Origin: Streptomyces katrae
GTDB lineage: Bacteria; Actinomycetota; Actinomycetes; Streptomycetales; Streptomycetaceae
Direction of reading: 5' to 3'
DNA: 64,000 bases
Assembly (NCBI RefSeq): GCF_002028425.1
Contig: NZ_CP020042.1
Span: forward strand, 4,687,560-4,751,559
In this document: piece by piece, positions 28,185-36,460 of the stretch
Layout of the letters: the number at the start of each line of letters is the position of its first letter
Numbering within the stretch: the stretch's first letter is position 1
Notes under the pieces: generated by a model
The model's input: the letters and a program-made list of their open reading frames with translations, nothing else
The model's database searches: none
Told to the model about the DNA's origin: nothing
Position numbers and translations under genes: made by a program

Positions 28185-29441
28185 GTGGCTGTCCAAGAGA
28201 TGTCCCGGGGTACCCATACCGCCGTCTGCGCCTGCGACGACTGCGCGCGGGAGGGGCACCGGCGCGCGGTCGCCGCGTTCCTGGAGAAGCGCGACGAGTT
28301 CGCCGCCGGGCAGGGGGTGCCGCCCGCCGTGGCCCACTCCCTCGGCGCCTCCCGCCAGTGGGTCTCCGACGAACTGGCCCTGTCCGCCCGCACGGTCGCC
28401 GAACGGGGGAGAGAGGCCGGGAACTCCTGGCTGTACCTGTTCTCCCGGCGGGCCGTCCTCGCCCTGTGGATCGCCGCCGGGGTGCTGCTGCTGGTGCAGG
28501 TCGGCACCGCGCTCGGCACCGGCTGGTCCACCGCCCGCACCGCCGGGCTGCTGGCCGCGCTGGTCCTGGCCGGCCTGCTGACCGTCGCCGCCCGCGCCCA
28601 GTCGCTGCGGGGCGGGCTGCTGGCCCCGCTGGTCGGCGAGGACAACCGGCTGTCCACCTCGAAGGCGGTACCGAGCGCCTGGGTGGTGCTGACCGCGTTC
28701 GCGGCGCTGCTGCCCGCGCTGCGGCTGGCCGCCTCCTCGCCCGGCCCGGAGCGGGACGCCCTGTACCAGGGGTTCGCGCTGGGGCGGGCGCTGCCCCTGC
28801 TGGCGGTGGTCGCGCTGACGTCGGGGGTGGCGGTGCTGGTGCGCCGGGTGGTCTCCGTACGGATCATGGGGCAGCGGCTGCAGAAGCTGCCGGCGGACCG
28901 GCCGCGCGGGGTGGACCTGCTGACGGACGACGACGGCCGCGGCAGCTTCCCCGACGCGCAGTACGTCCTCGTCTCCACGGTGGTGCTGGCCTACGCGGCG
29001 GTGTCGCTGGCCCGCTTCCCCGACCGGCTGCCGCAGCTGCCGTGGGCGCTGGCCCTGCTGGTGGCCCTGTCGGCGGCGGTGTACCTGGCGGCGAAGTACG
29101 CGGAGGGAAGCCGGCCGCTGGTGCTGTCGGTGGTCCGCAGGCGCGAGCCGGGGGACATCGACGCCGCGGTCCGGCCCGGCGACGACATCGAGATCCGGGG
29201 CGTGGGGTTCGTGCCGCCGGGGGCGCACACGCCGGAGATGCTGGCCCGGCTGGTGGTGCGGGTCGGCGCGGTCCACGTGCACGTTCCGCTGGTGCCGGTG
29301 GCGGGCGGGTTCGTGAACCCCTCGGACACGGTGCTCACGGTGCCGGTGCCCGCGGAGGTGGAGCCGGGCCGGGTCGACGTGCAGGTGGTGACCGCCGCCG
29401 GGGTGGAATCCAACCGCTGCATCATCGACGTGGCCGAATGA
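28185..29441 (+). CDS. Polytopic membrane protein with C-terminal beta domain
   Basis: A 418-residue protein not matching a family I can name. The N-terminus has a CACDDC motif and a coiled region, then hydrophobic segments (RAVLALWIAAGVLLLVQVGTAL, AGLLAALVLAGLLTVAA, AWVVLTAFAALLPALRLAA, LPLLAVVALTSGVAVLV, YVLVSTVVLAYAAVSLA, LPWALALLVALSAAVYLAA), about six spans. The last 110 residues (DDIEIRGVGFVPPGAH ... VDVQVVTAAGVESNRCIIDVAE) look like an IPT/TIG-type immunoglobulin-like fold. The GTG start has GAGAGGCGG upstream. The DoxX gene starts 20 bp downstream, probably the same transcript. Confidence 0.75.
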   Translation: MAVQEMSRGTHTAVCACDDCAREGHRRAVAAFLEKRDEFAAGQGVPPAVAHSLGASRQWVSDELALSARTVAERGREAGNSWLYLFSRRAVLALWIAAGVLLLVQVGTALGTGWSTARTAGLLAALVLAGLLTVAARAQSLRGGLLAPLVGEDNRLSTSKAVPSAWVVLTAFAALLPALRLAASSPGPERDALYQGFALGRALPLLAVVALTSGVAVLVRRVVSVRIMGQRLQKLPADRPRGVDLLTDDDGRGSFPDAQYVLVSTVVLAYAAVSLARFPDRLPQLPWALALLVALSAAVYLAAKYAEGSRPLVLSVVRRREPGDIDAAVRPGDDIEIRGVGFVPPGAHTPEMLARLVVRVGAVHVHVPLVPVAGGFVNPSDTVLTVPVPAEVEPGRVDVQVVTAAGVESNRCIIDVAE

Positions 29442-29460
29442 AGCGGGTAGACATGGCTGC

Positions 29461-29967
29461 GTGAACCGAACTGACGTCCCTTCCGGTGTGCGGTCCACAC
29501 CGTGGAGAGAACTCGCCTCCCGCCATGCCCTCCTCCCGCTGCGGATCTTCCTCGGCCTGACCTTCGTCTACGCGGGCCTCGACAAACTGACCACCCCGGG
29601 CTTCTTCGCCGCCTCCGGCTCCGGCTCGATCGGCGAGCAGATGCACGGCGTGCGCGACACCGCCGCGATCCCGGCCCTGGTGGACCTCACGCTGAAGGCC
29701 CCCGCCGGTTTCGGCTACGCCATCGCCCTCGGGGAGCTCCTGGTAGGCCTGGGCGTGCTCGCCGGGCTGCTGACCCGGATCGCGGCCGCGGGCGGTGCGC
29801 TGATCTCACTGAGCCTGTGGCTGACGGTGTCCTGGGCCGTGACCCCTTACTACTACGGCAACGACCTGGTGTATCTGATGGCGTGGATCCCGCTGGTGCT
29901 GGCCGGGGCGCCCTACTGGTCCCTCGACCGGCTGATCCGGTCGCGCCGGTCCCGCCGTACCGCGTAG
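29461..29967 (+). CDS. DoxX family membrane protein
   Basis: A 168-residue four-helix membrane protein of the DoxX type: LLPLRIFLGLTFVYAGLDKLTTPGFFA at the start, GYAIALGELLVGLGVLAGLLTRIAAAGGALISLSLWL in the middle and YYYGNDLVYLMAWIPLVLAGA near the end. Family members have been linked to redox/thiol stress or small-molecule oxidation at the membrane, but no specific role can be assigned here. The GTG start lies 20 bp after the preceding gene. Its 3' end overlaps a convergent small membrane protein gene by 55 bp. Confidence 0.88.
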   Translation: MNRTDVPSGVRSTPWRELASRHALLPLRIFLGLTFVYAGLDKLTTPGFFAASGSGSIGEQMHGVRDTAAIPALVDLTLKAPAGFGYAIALGELLVGLGVLAGLLTRIAAAGGALISLSLWLTVSWAVTPYYYGNDLVYLMAWIPLVLAGAPYWSLDRLIRSRRSRRTA

Positions 29968-30137
29968 GCCACCAGCCCCACCAGGGCGGCCAGGGCCAGT
30001 CCGCCGAAGGCCATCGGCACGACCAGGAACCACGGCAGGTCGGTCTCGCCGGCCGCGTCGAGCAGGTACAGCACGCCCGCCGCGGTCAGCACCAGGCCGG
30101 CCAGCAGCCTTCCGGGCTGGAACTCATGACGCCGCAC
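29913..30137 (-). CDS. Small two-helix membrane protein
   Basis: A 74-residue protein with two hydrophobic helices (GRLLAGLVLTAAGVLYLLDAAG and PWFLVVPMAFGGLALAALVGLVAYAV) and a strongly basic tail (RRDRRDRISRSRDQ). The GTG at 30137 is preferred because GGTGGAGGTGG sits just upstream; a GTG at 30161 is also open. It overlaps the end of the PspC-domain gene by 14 bp, implying translational coupling, and runs head-on into DoxX. Probably an accessory of the adjacent PspC membrane-stress module. Confidence 0.65.
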   Translation of the reverse strand: MRRHEFQPGRLLAGLVLTAAGVLYLLDAAGETDLPWFLVVPMAFGGLALAALVGLVAYAVRRDRRDRISRSRDQ

Positions 30138-31449
30138 GGGCCACCTCCACCTGTCCCACACCCGCGTCCAGGTGCAGCTCGATCGTCCCGCCGGCCTCGG
30201 TGCCCGCGGTGGGGGCCAGGGTCGCCCGCCGGTTCTCGCCGCCGCTCTTGATCCGCACGGAGCGGTCCCCGGGCAGCTGGATGTCGCCCAGGTCGATGGA
30301 GACGTCGGCCTTCGCGGTGACCTCCCGGGGGACGATCACCTTCAGCCGGCCCGCCTCGATGGAGGCGCGGACCGGCACGGTCGTGCCCTTCGGCACGTCC
30401 AGGCGGCTCAGGTCGAGCGTGGCCAGCCCCGTCCCGGAGGAGTACAGGGGCCGGACGTCGGCCACCGCCGCCGGACGCCAGTCGACGTTGTGCCAGTCGG
30501 TGCTCACCTCGCGCGGCAGGGCGGTGGCCGCCGCGAGGAGCCCGGCCGTGACCAGGCCCAGCAGGATCGTGCCGAAGCCGGTGCGGCCCTTGACGGAGCT
30601 CACCGCCAGGCCCAGCCCGAAGACGGCCAGCGCACAGGCCAGGCCGACCTGGAGGGCGTGCCCCAGCGGGCTGCCGTGCCAGACGGAGGCGGTGGCGATC
30701 CCGCCGGCCAGCAGGGCCAGGACGAAGATCCGGCCGCCGATCCCGCCGCGCCCCTGCCCGTACGCGGGCGTCGGCTCCGGCTTCGCCGGGGCCGCCCCGG
30801 GCAGCGTGCCCGGGCGGTCGTCGGCGCCGTCGTCGGGGCCCCACAGGTAGCCGGAGGAGCCGACCGGCCCGGTGGTGCCGTCCTTCACCAGCGGATCGCG
30901 CCACCACGACGGGCTGCTCGGCACGGGCGGCGCCTGGGTCTCCGGCGGAGCCGGGCGGTGCGTCCCGGGGGCCTCCGCCTCGGGGGCGGCGGCCCGGCGG
31001 TGCCGCCGGGACCAGTACGCGGCCCCGCCGAGCGCCAGGATGACCAGGACGGAGAAGGCGCCCATCACCCCGTTGTCGAGCATCGACAGGAACAGGGCGC
31101 AGCCCACCAGGGCGCTGAACACCGCGGCCAGGGTGGACCCTTCGACGCGTCCGGTCAGCAGCTTGCGGCCCTCGCTGTCCTCCTCGCCCTCCAGAGGCAG
31201 CAGCAGCCAGGCGAACCCGTAGAAGACCAGGCCGACGCCGCCCGTGACGGCGAGCACGCCGAGCACGATCCGGAACATCACCGGGTCCAGGTCGAAATAC
31301 CGGCCCAGGCCGCCGCAGACGCCTGCGAGGACCTTGTCGCGCTTGCTGCGGCGCAGCGGCGGCCGGTCGGCTGGGGCCGGTGCCCCGGGTTCTTCCCCCG
31401 GGCTCCGTCCGGAGGCGCCCCCGGGCGGGGCGTCGTGTACGTCGGTCAT
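30124..31449 (-). CDS. PspC-domain membrane protein (EsrI-like stress module component)
   Basis: A 441-residue protein. An N-terminal PspC domain (LRRSKRDKVLAGVCGGLGRYFDLDPVMFRIVLGVLAVTGGVGLVFYGFAWLLLP) is followed by several membrane helices, a Pro-rich loop, two more helices (about 255-320), and a C-terminal beta-rich region (STDWHNVDWRPAAVADV ... IDLGDIQLPGDRSVRI) like the LiaF/DUF4097-type adhesin-like domain. It is divergent from a PspC-containing sensor kinase and its LuxR regulator, the same arrangement as the EsrI-EsrSR envelope-stress system of Corynebacterium glutamicum, where the PspC protein restrains the kinase. That role here is inference. Confidence 0.85.
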   Translation of the reverse strand: MTDVHDAPPGGASGRSPGEEPGAPAPADRPPLRRSKRDKVLAGVCGGLGRYFDLDPVMFRIVLGVLAVTGGVGLVFYGFAWLLLPLEGEEDSEGRKLLTGRVEGSTLAAVFSALVGCALFLSMLDNGVMGAFSVLVILALGGAAYWSRRHRRAAAPEAEAPGTHRPAPPETQAPPVPSSPSWWRDPLVKDGTTGPVGSSGYLWGPDDGADDRPGTLPGAAPAKPEPTPAYGQGRGGIGGRIFVLALLAGGIATASVWHGSPLGHALQVGLACALAVFGLGLAVSSVKGRTGFGTILLGLVTAGLLAAATALPREVSTDWHNVDWRPAAVADVRPLYSSGTGLATLDLSRLDVPKGTTVPVRASIEAGRLKVIVPREVTAKADVSIDLGDIQLPGDRSVRIKSGGENRRATLAPTAGTEAGGTIELHLDAGVGQVEVARAAS

Positions 31450-31512
31450 GGCTCCATGGTGACCGCCCGTCCGGCCGCCCGGCACCGGGCCCTACCCTGG
31501 CGCAACCCTGAT

Positions 31513-31537
31513 ATCCCCCCGACGGAACTGGGGGGAT
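31513..31537. promoter_or_regulatory. Inverted repeat ATCCCCCC-N9-GGGGGGAT in the divergent pspC/kinase promoter region
   Basis: Perfect 8-bp arms (31513-31520 and 31530-31537), midway between the two divergent starts in a 131-bp spacer. A site for the adjacent LuxR-type regulator, allowing coordinated autoregulation of both arms, is the simplest reading. Confidence 0.45.
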
Positions 31538-31580
31538 GCCCTGATGCCGCCGCCCGCCCGGCCATGTGACCCTTGGTGAC

Positions 31581-32876
31581 ATGCCCGCAGCAGCAGCCGC
31601 CCGTACCCCGCACGCCCCCGACCCCGACGACGTCCCGCAGCGCAGGCTCTACCGCAGCGCCGACGGACGGATGCTCGGCGGAGTCGCGCGCGGCCTCGCC
31701 GGGCACCTCGGGCTGCCCGTCCTGTGGGTCCGGCTCGCCTTCCTCGCCATGTTCATGTGGGGGGACGGGCTGGGGGTGCTGCTGTACGCCGCCTTCTGGG
31801 TCTTCGTCCCGCTCGGCGTCGGCGGCAGCACCGGGCACCACTCCTTCTTCGAGACCCTCGCCGACGGCAGCCGGCGCCTGCGCAAGCCCGACAAGGGGGC
31901 GGTGTCCGGGCTGATCGCCCTGGCCGTCGGCGCGGGCATCTTCATCTCCCAGCTCCGCGTCGGCGGCGCCAACGGCCGCTACGTCTGGCCCACCCTGCTC
32001 GTCGGGGCCGGCGTCGTCCTCGTCTGGCGGCAGGCCGACAACGCCCGCCGGGCCGGCTGGAACTCCGCCGCGGACCGCCAGAAGCGGCTCCTCCAGGCCG
32101 CCCGGGCGCTCGCCGGGGTGGTGCTCGTCGGCGTGGGCCTGACCGTCTTCATCGTCGTACGGGGCTCCGCCGCCCAGCTCGGCAACCTCCTCACCGCCGT
32201 CCTCGCCGTCCTCGTCGGCATCGCCCTGCTCGCCGGACCCTGGCTGATCCGGATGACCCAGGACCTCTCCGAGGAGCGTCTGATGCGCATCCGCGCCCAG
32301 GAGCGCGCCGAGGTCGCCGCCCACGTCCACGACTCCGTCCTGCACACGCTCACCCTGATCCAGCGCAACGCCGAGGACGTCGGCGAGGTCCGCCGCCTCG
32401 CCCGCGCCCAGGAGCGGGAGCTGCGCAACTGGCTGTACAAGCCGGAGGGCACCGGCAAGGACGAGGCCGAGGAGCCGGCCACCCTCGCCGAGGCCGTGAA
32501 GAAGGCCGCCGCCGAGGTCGAGGACCACCACGGCGTCCCGATCGAGGTGGTCGTCGTCGGAGACTGCCCACTGGACGAGAAGCTGGGCGCGCAGATGCAG
32601 GCCGCGCGCGAGGCGATGGTCAACGCCGCCAAGTACGGTGGCGAGGGCGGGCCCGTCCAGGTGTACGCGGAGGTCGAGGGGCGCACGGTGTTCGTGTCCG
32701 TACGGGACCGGGGGCCGGGCTTCGACATCGACGCGGTACCCGGCGACCGCATGGGCGTACGAGAATCGATCATCGGCCGGATGCAGCGCAACGGCGGGAC
32801 CGCCCGGCTGCGGTCCGCGCCCGACGGCGGCACGGAAGTCGAACTGGAGATGGAGAGGGTGGCGAACGCGGCATGA
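31581..32876 (+). CDS. PspC-domain sensor histidine kinase (EsrS-like)
   Basis: A 431-residue membrane kinase of the NarL-partner class. An N-terminal PspC domain (RRLYRSADGRMLGGVARGLAGHLGLPVLWVRLAFLAMFM...) and further helices to about residue 225 precede a HisKA_3 dimerisation segment (VAAHVHDSVLHTLTLIQRNAED, phosphoacceptor His in the HDS context) and a HATPase domain (REAMVNAAKYGG, VRDRGPGFDI). There is no extracytoplasmic sensor loop of size, so it likely reads the membrane itself or the divergent PspC protein. The ATG at 31581 is chosen; GTG at 31566 is equally open and neither has a clear binding site. Stop and next start overlap as ATGA. Confidence 0.9.
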   Translation: MPAAAAARTPHAPDPDDVPQRRLYRSADGRMLGGVARGLAGHLGLPVLWVRLAFLAMFMWGDGLGVLLYAAFWVFVPLGVGGSTGHHSFFETLADGSRRLRKPDKGAVSGLIALAVGAGIFISQLRVGGANGRYVWPTLLVGAGVVLVWRQADNARRAGWNSAADRQKRLLQAARALAGVVLVGVGLTVFIVVRGSAAQLGNLLTAVLAVLVGIALLAGPWLIRMTQDLSEERLMRIRAQERAEVAAHVHDSVLHTLTLIQRNAEDVGEVRRLARAQERELRNWLYKPEGTGKDEAEEPATLAEAVKKAAAEVEDHHGVPIEVVVVGDCPLDEKLGAQMQAAREAMVNAAKYGGEGGPVQVYAEVEGRTVFVSVRDRGPGFDIDAVPGDRMGVRESIIGRMQRNGGTARLRSAPDGGTEVELEMERVANAA

Positions 32877-33574
32877 CCGGCATGACCGAGGGCAGCGCTG
32901 TGAACGACGGGTCCAGGAGGGTCCGGGTGGTGCTCGTCGACGACCACCGCATGTTCCGCACCGGCGTACAGGCCGAGATCGGGGAGACGTCCCGCACCGG
33001 CGTCGAGGTCGTCGGGGAGGCCGCCGACGTGGACCAGGCCGTCACCGTCATCACCGCCACCCGCCCCGAGGTGGTCCTCCTCGACGTGCACCTGCCCGGC
33101 GGCGGCGGCGTCGAGGTGCTGCGGCGCTGCGCCCCGCTGATGGCGGCCGCCGAGAACCCGGTGCGCTTCCTGGCCCTGTCGGTGTCGGACGCCGCCGAGG
33201 ACGTCATCGGGGTCATCCGGGGCGGCGCGCGCGGCTACGTCACCAAGACCATCACCGGCACCGACCTGGTGGACTCCGTCTTCCGGGTCCAGGACGGGGA
33301 CGCGGTGTTCTCGCCGCGGCTGGCCGGCTTCGTCCTCGACGCCTTCGCCTCCACGGACGCGCCGCCGGTCGACGAGGACCTGGACCGGCTCACCCAGCGG
33401 GAGCGCGAGGTGCTGCGGCTGATCGCGCGCGGGTACGCGTACAAGGAGATCGCCAAGCAGCTGTTCATCTCGGTGAAGACGGTCGAGTCGCACGTCTCGG
33501 CCGTGCTGAGGAAGCTCCAGCTCTCCAACCGGCACGAGCTGACCCGCTGGGCCACCGCGCGCCGCCTGGTCTGA
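32873..33574 (+). CDS. LuxR/NarL-type response regulator (EsrR-like)
   Basis: A 233-residue response regulator: receiver domain (VRVVLVDDHRMFRTGVQAEIG, phosphoacceptor Asp in VVLLDVHLPGG, Lys in GYVTKTITG) and C-terminal LuxR helix-turn-helix (LTQREREVLRLIARGYAYKEIAKQLFISVKTVESHVSAVLRKL). It is translationally coupled to the kinase through an ATGA overlap; an internal ATG three codons later is an alternative start. It probably controls the divergent PspC gene through the nearby inverted repeat. Confidence 0.94.
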   Translation: MTGMTEGSAVNDGSRRVRVVLVDDHRMFRTGVQAEIGETSRTGVEVVGEAADVDQAVTVITATRPEVVLLDVHLPGGGGVEVLRRCAPLMAAAENPVRFLALSVSDAAEDVIGVIRGGARGYVTKTITGTDLVDSVFRVQDGDAVFSPRLAGFVLDAFASTDAPPVDEDLDRLTQREREVLRLIARGYAYKEIAKQLFISVKTVESHVSAVLRKLQLSNRHELTRWATARRLV

Positions 33575-33694
33575 CCTGCGGGTGAACCGCGGGTGACACC
33601 CCGGGGCGCGGCCCCGGGGATGATCCGGATGTGATCCACGACGCAGTCGGGGAGGGCAACCGGACGGCATCGCGGCGGCCTCTTGGGTGGCGTG

Positions 33695-34807
33695 ATGAGC
33701 CTGACGGGGACCCCTCTCTTCGCGACGGTGATCGGCCTGACGCTGATCGCCGTCGTCCTGCCGCTGACCGTGTGGAGCAAGGTGCGCGGCCCCGCCGCCG
33801 CACGCCTGGCGGTCCGCGGGCTGATGGTGGTGTTCGCGCAGGTCACCGCCGTCGCCCTGGTGTTCGTCGCGGTCAACCGGGACATGAACTTCTACGCCTC
33901 CTGGGGCGACCTGATGGGCACCGGCAGCTACGTCCAGTCCGCCCCCGACCTCGGCGCCGACGGCATGGGCGGCAAGAAGGCCGAGCAGGTCCGGCAGGAG
34001 CCGAAGGTCCGCCAGGACTTCCAGCCCGTCGACGGGCTCGGCGGACGCGTGAGGAAGACCGAGCTCGACGGGAAGATCTCCGGGGTCAAGGGCGACGTCA
34101 TGGTGTGGCTGCCGCCGCAGTACGACGACCCCGCCTACAAGGACAGGAAGTTCCCGGTCGTCGAGCTGATCCCCGGCATACCGGGCACCGGCAAGTCCTG
34201 GTTCCAGGGGCTCAAGGCGCACGAGGTGCTGGAGCCGCTGATGAAGGAGGGCAAGGTCCAGCCGTTCATCCTGGTCTCCCCGCGCGCCATGCTGCTGGGC
34301 AACGCCGACACCGGCTGTGCCAACCTCCCCGGCAAGGTCAACGCCGACAGCTGGTTCAGCGTCGACGTCCGCAAGATGGTCACCGACAACTTCCGCGTCT
34401 CCGACGACCCCCGCACCTGGGGCGTGGCCGGCTACTCGGCGGGCGCCTACTGCGCGGCCAAGCTGGCCATCCTGCACCCCGACCGGTACGGCGCGGCCGT
34501 CTCGCTGTCCGGCTACAACGACCCGGGCCAGGAGCCCACCTCGCTGGTCGCCAAGGACCCCGAGCTGCGCCGCACCCACAACCTCAAGGAACTGCTGAAG
34601 GCCCAGCCCGCGCCGCCGGCGGTGGCGCTGTGGATGTCGGGGGCGGAGCAGGACGGCTACCTGTCGGGGATGGACCTCAAGGGGCTCGCCAAGAACCCGA
34701 CCACCGTGCACGCGGAGAAGGTCACCGGCGGCCACAACCTGGAGTCCTGGTCCAAGCAGCTGCCGCAGACCTTCGGCTGGCTCAGCCAGACCGTCAAGGC
34801 GCCGTAA
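33695..34807 (+). CDS. Membrane-anchored esterase-family alpha/beta hydrolase
   Basis: A 370-residue protein with two N-terminal membrane helices (TPLFATVIGLTLIAVVLPLTVW and AVRGLMVVFAQVTAVALVFVAV) and an extracytoplasmic esterase D/antigen 85-like domain: VMVWLPPQYDDPAYKDRKFPVV, nucleophile elbow GYSAGAYCA, Asp in WMSGAEQDGYL and His in VTGGHNLESW. Antigen 85 relatives are mycolyltransferases, but streptomycetes lack mycolic acids, so another surface ester is the likely substrate. The start is ambiguous among TTG 33683, GTG 33692 and ATG 33695; the ATG has the best-spaced GGGTGG. It is convergent with the NlpC/P60 gene, 6 bp apart. Confidence 0.85.
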   Translation: MSLTGTPLFATVIGLTLIAVVLPLTVWSKVRGPAAARLAVRGLMVVFAQVTAVALVFVAVNRDMNFYASWGDLMGTGSYVQSAPDLGADGMGGKKAEQVRQEPKVRQDFQPVDGLGGRVRKTELDGKISGVKGDVMVWLPPQYDDPAYKDRKFPVVELIPGIPGTGKSWFQGLKAHEVLEPLMKEGKVQPFILVSPRAMLLGNADTGCANLPGKVNADSWFSVDVRKMVTDNFRVSDDPRTWGVAGYSAGAYCAAKLAILHPDRYGAAVSLSGYNDPGQEPTSLVAKDPELRRTHNLKELLKAQPAPPAVALWMSGAEQDGYLSGMDLKGLAKNPTTVHAEKVTGGHNLESWSKQLPQTFGWLSQTVKAP

Positions 34808-34813
34808 CGGGCC

Positions 34814-35887
34814 CTACGCGGGGCGGGAGGCACCGGCCCAGGGCATCGAGTCGACCGGTGCCAGCCGGACCGTGGAGCCGGGGCGCGGGGCGTGGATGAT
34901 CTGGCCGCCCCCGACGTACAGGCCGACGTGCGTGACGCCGGAGTAGTAGAACACCAGGTCGCCGGGGGCCAGCTGGTCGCGGGAGACCCGCCGGCCGGCG
35001 TTGATCTGGGTGTAGGTGGTGCGGGGCAGGGAGACCCCGGCCGCCCGCCAGGCCGCCTGGGTCAGCCCCGAGCAGTCGAACGAGCCCGGGCCGGTCGCGC
35101 CCCAGACGTACGGCCTGCCGATCGCCCCGTACGCGAACGCCACCGCGCGGGCGGCGCGCGAACCGTCGGCGGGGGCCGGGGAGCCGTGCGCTCCGGCGGG
35201 GGCCGCCGCCGCTGCTGCGGGTCCGGCGGCGGGGGCGGCCGGGCCGATGCCGTGCCGGGCCTCGTACGCGGCCCGCTCCTGCGCGCCGAGCCGGGCCAGC
35301 AGCCGCTGGGCGGTGGCCAGCCGGCCCTCGACGAGGGCCTTCTGCCGGGCGAGCTCGGCCCGCCGGGCGCGGACCTCCTTCAGGCTCCCGTCGGCCTGCG
35401 CGCGCAGCCGGCCGACCTCGTCGAGCCCGCGCCGCACGGAGGCCACCTCGGTGGCGGTCCGGTCGCCGGCCCGGGTGAGGAGGGAGGCCCGTTCGAGGTA
35501 GTCCTGCGGGTCGGAGGCGAGCGCCAGCTGGAGGGCGGGGCCCAGGCCGCCGCTGCGGTACTGGCCGGCCGCGACCGTGGCGAGCGCGCTGCGGGCGGCG
35601 CCGAGCCGGTCCTCCTTGCGGGCGGCCTCGTCCTGCAGGCCGGCCAGCGCACGCTCGGCCTCGTCGGCCTTGGCCTTCGCCCCGTTGTAGTTCTCCGTCG
35701 CCGCCTCGGCCTCCTCGTAGAGCCGGTCGACCTCCGCCTTGACCTGGGTGGGGGTCTGCTGCGGCTCGGCGTGCGAGGTGCCTTCGAAGGCGGTGGCGGT
35801 GGCAGCGCCCGCGAGGGCGAGGGTGGCGGCCGTCCGGACGGTGCCGCCGGAGAACGGGCGCTGCCTGGGCTTTCGATGACTGGCCAC
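34814..35887 (-). CDS. Secreted NlpC/P60 peptidoglycan endopeptidase with coiled coil
   Basis: A 357-residue cell-wall hydrolase. A signal sequence (TVRTAATLALAGAATATAFEG) leads to a long alpha-helical coiled coil (about 45-205, rich in Ala/Glu/Arg), an Ala/Pro linker, and an NlpC/P60 domain with catalytic Cys in GSFDCSGLTQAAW, His in GVTHVGLYVG and a third polar residue in IIHAPRPG. This is the RipA-like layout of actinobacterial D,L-endopeptidases that cleave stem peptides during division or growth. The GTG start follows GAGG. Confidence 0.92.
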   Translation of the reverse strand: MASHRKPRQRPFSGGTVRTAATLALAGAATATAFEGTSHAEPQQTPTQVKAEVDRLYEEAEAATENYNGAKAKADEAERALAGLQDEAARKEDRLGAARSALATVAAGQYRSGGLGPALQLALASDPQDYLERASLLTRAGDRTATEVASVRRGLDEVGRLRAQADGSLKEVRARRAELARQKALVEGRLATAQRLLARLGAQERAAYEARHGIGPAAPAAGPAAAAAAPAGAHGSPAPADGSRAARAVAFAYGAIGRPYVWGATGPGSFDCSGLTQAAWRAAGVSLPRTTYTQINAGRRVSRDQLAPGDLVFYYSGVTHVGLYVGGGQIIHAPRPGSTVRLAPVDSMPWAGASRPA

Positions 35888-36014
35888 GGGGGCCTCACGT
35901 CCTTCCGTCGGTCCCGCAGGTCTCGGGGGAGGACGCTAAACCTGGAGGTCACGGCCGGATGACGAGTTGATCAGTACTGGCCGCGGCTGATCGCCGATGG
36001 CCGGACGGGACCGC

Positions 36015-36371
36015 TCAGTGCCAGAGGACGGCGATAAAGATATTGGCGACGGTCAGTCCGCCGACCGCGCCGAAGAGGCCCTTCTCGACGTGCTCCTCGT
36101 CGCGCTTGACGTAGACGAGCGCCAGGATCACGAAGAGGACCGCCAGCTTCACGCCGATCTTGATGTTGTTCAGCGGCGCCCCGTCGCCCATCTCGTGGAA
36201 GCCGACGAGCAGCACGCCGGTGACGAGCATGGTCAGTGCGCCGTGGAGCATCGCGGGCACGAAGCGGGCGGTGCCGGCGCCCATCGCCTTCATCTGGGTG
36301 AGGAAGCCGCCCAGGAGGGAGGCTATGCCGATGATGTGCAGGCCGACGAAGACGTGGGTGAGGACAGTCAT
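36015..36371 (-). CDS. Four-helix integral membrane protein, function unknown
   Basis: A 118-residue hydrophobic protein with four predicted spans (VLTHVFVGLHIIGIASLLGGFL, FVPAMLHGALTMLVTGVLLVG, NIKIGVKLAVLFVILALVYV, LFGAVGGLTVANIFIAVLW). His residues within helices (H6, H12, H43 and others) could bind haem or metal, but I do not recognise a named family. It is divergent from pcrA. Confidence 0.8.
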   Translation of the reverse strand: MTVLTHVFVGLHIIGIASLLGGFLTQMKAMGAGTARFVPAMLHGALTMLVTGVLLVGFHEMGDGAPLNNIKIGVKLAVLFVILALVYVKRDEEHVEKGLFGAVGGLTVANIFIAVLWH

Positions 36372-36460
36372 GGCGACGAGCCTACGGGGTGCCTCCCGCC
36401 GTCCCGACGGCGGATTTCCCCGGGGCGGGGCCGCCTGTCGGTCCCGCCCCCTAGACTCGG

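Noticed and set aside
35888..36014. Possible ydaO (c-di-AMP) riboswitch before the NlpC/P60 gene
   Set aside because: Such riboswitches precede some Streptomyces wall hydrolases, but this leader is too short and has none of the expected conserved segments.
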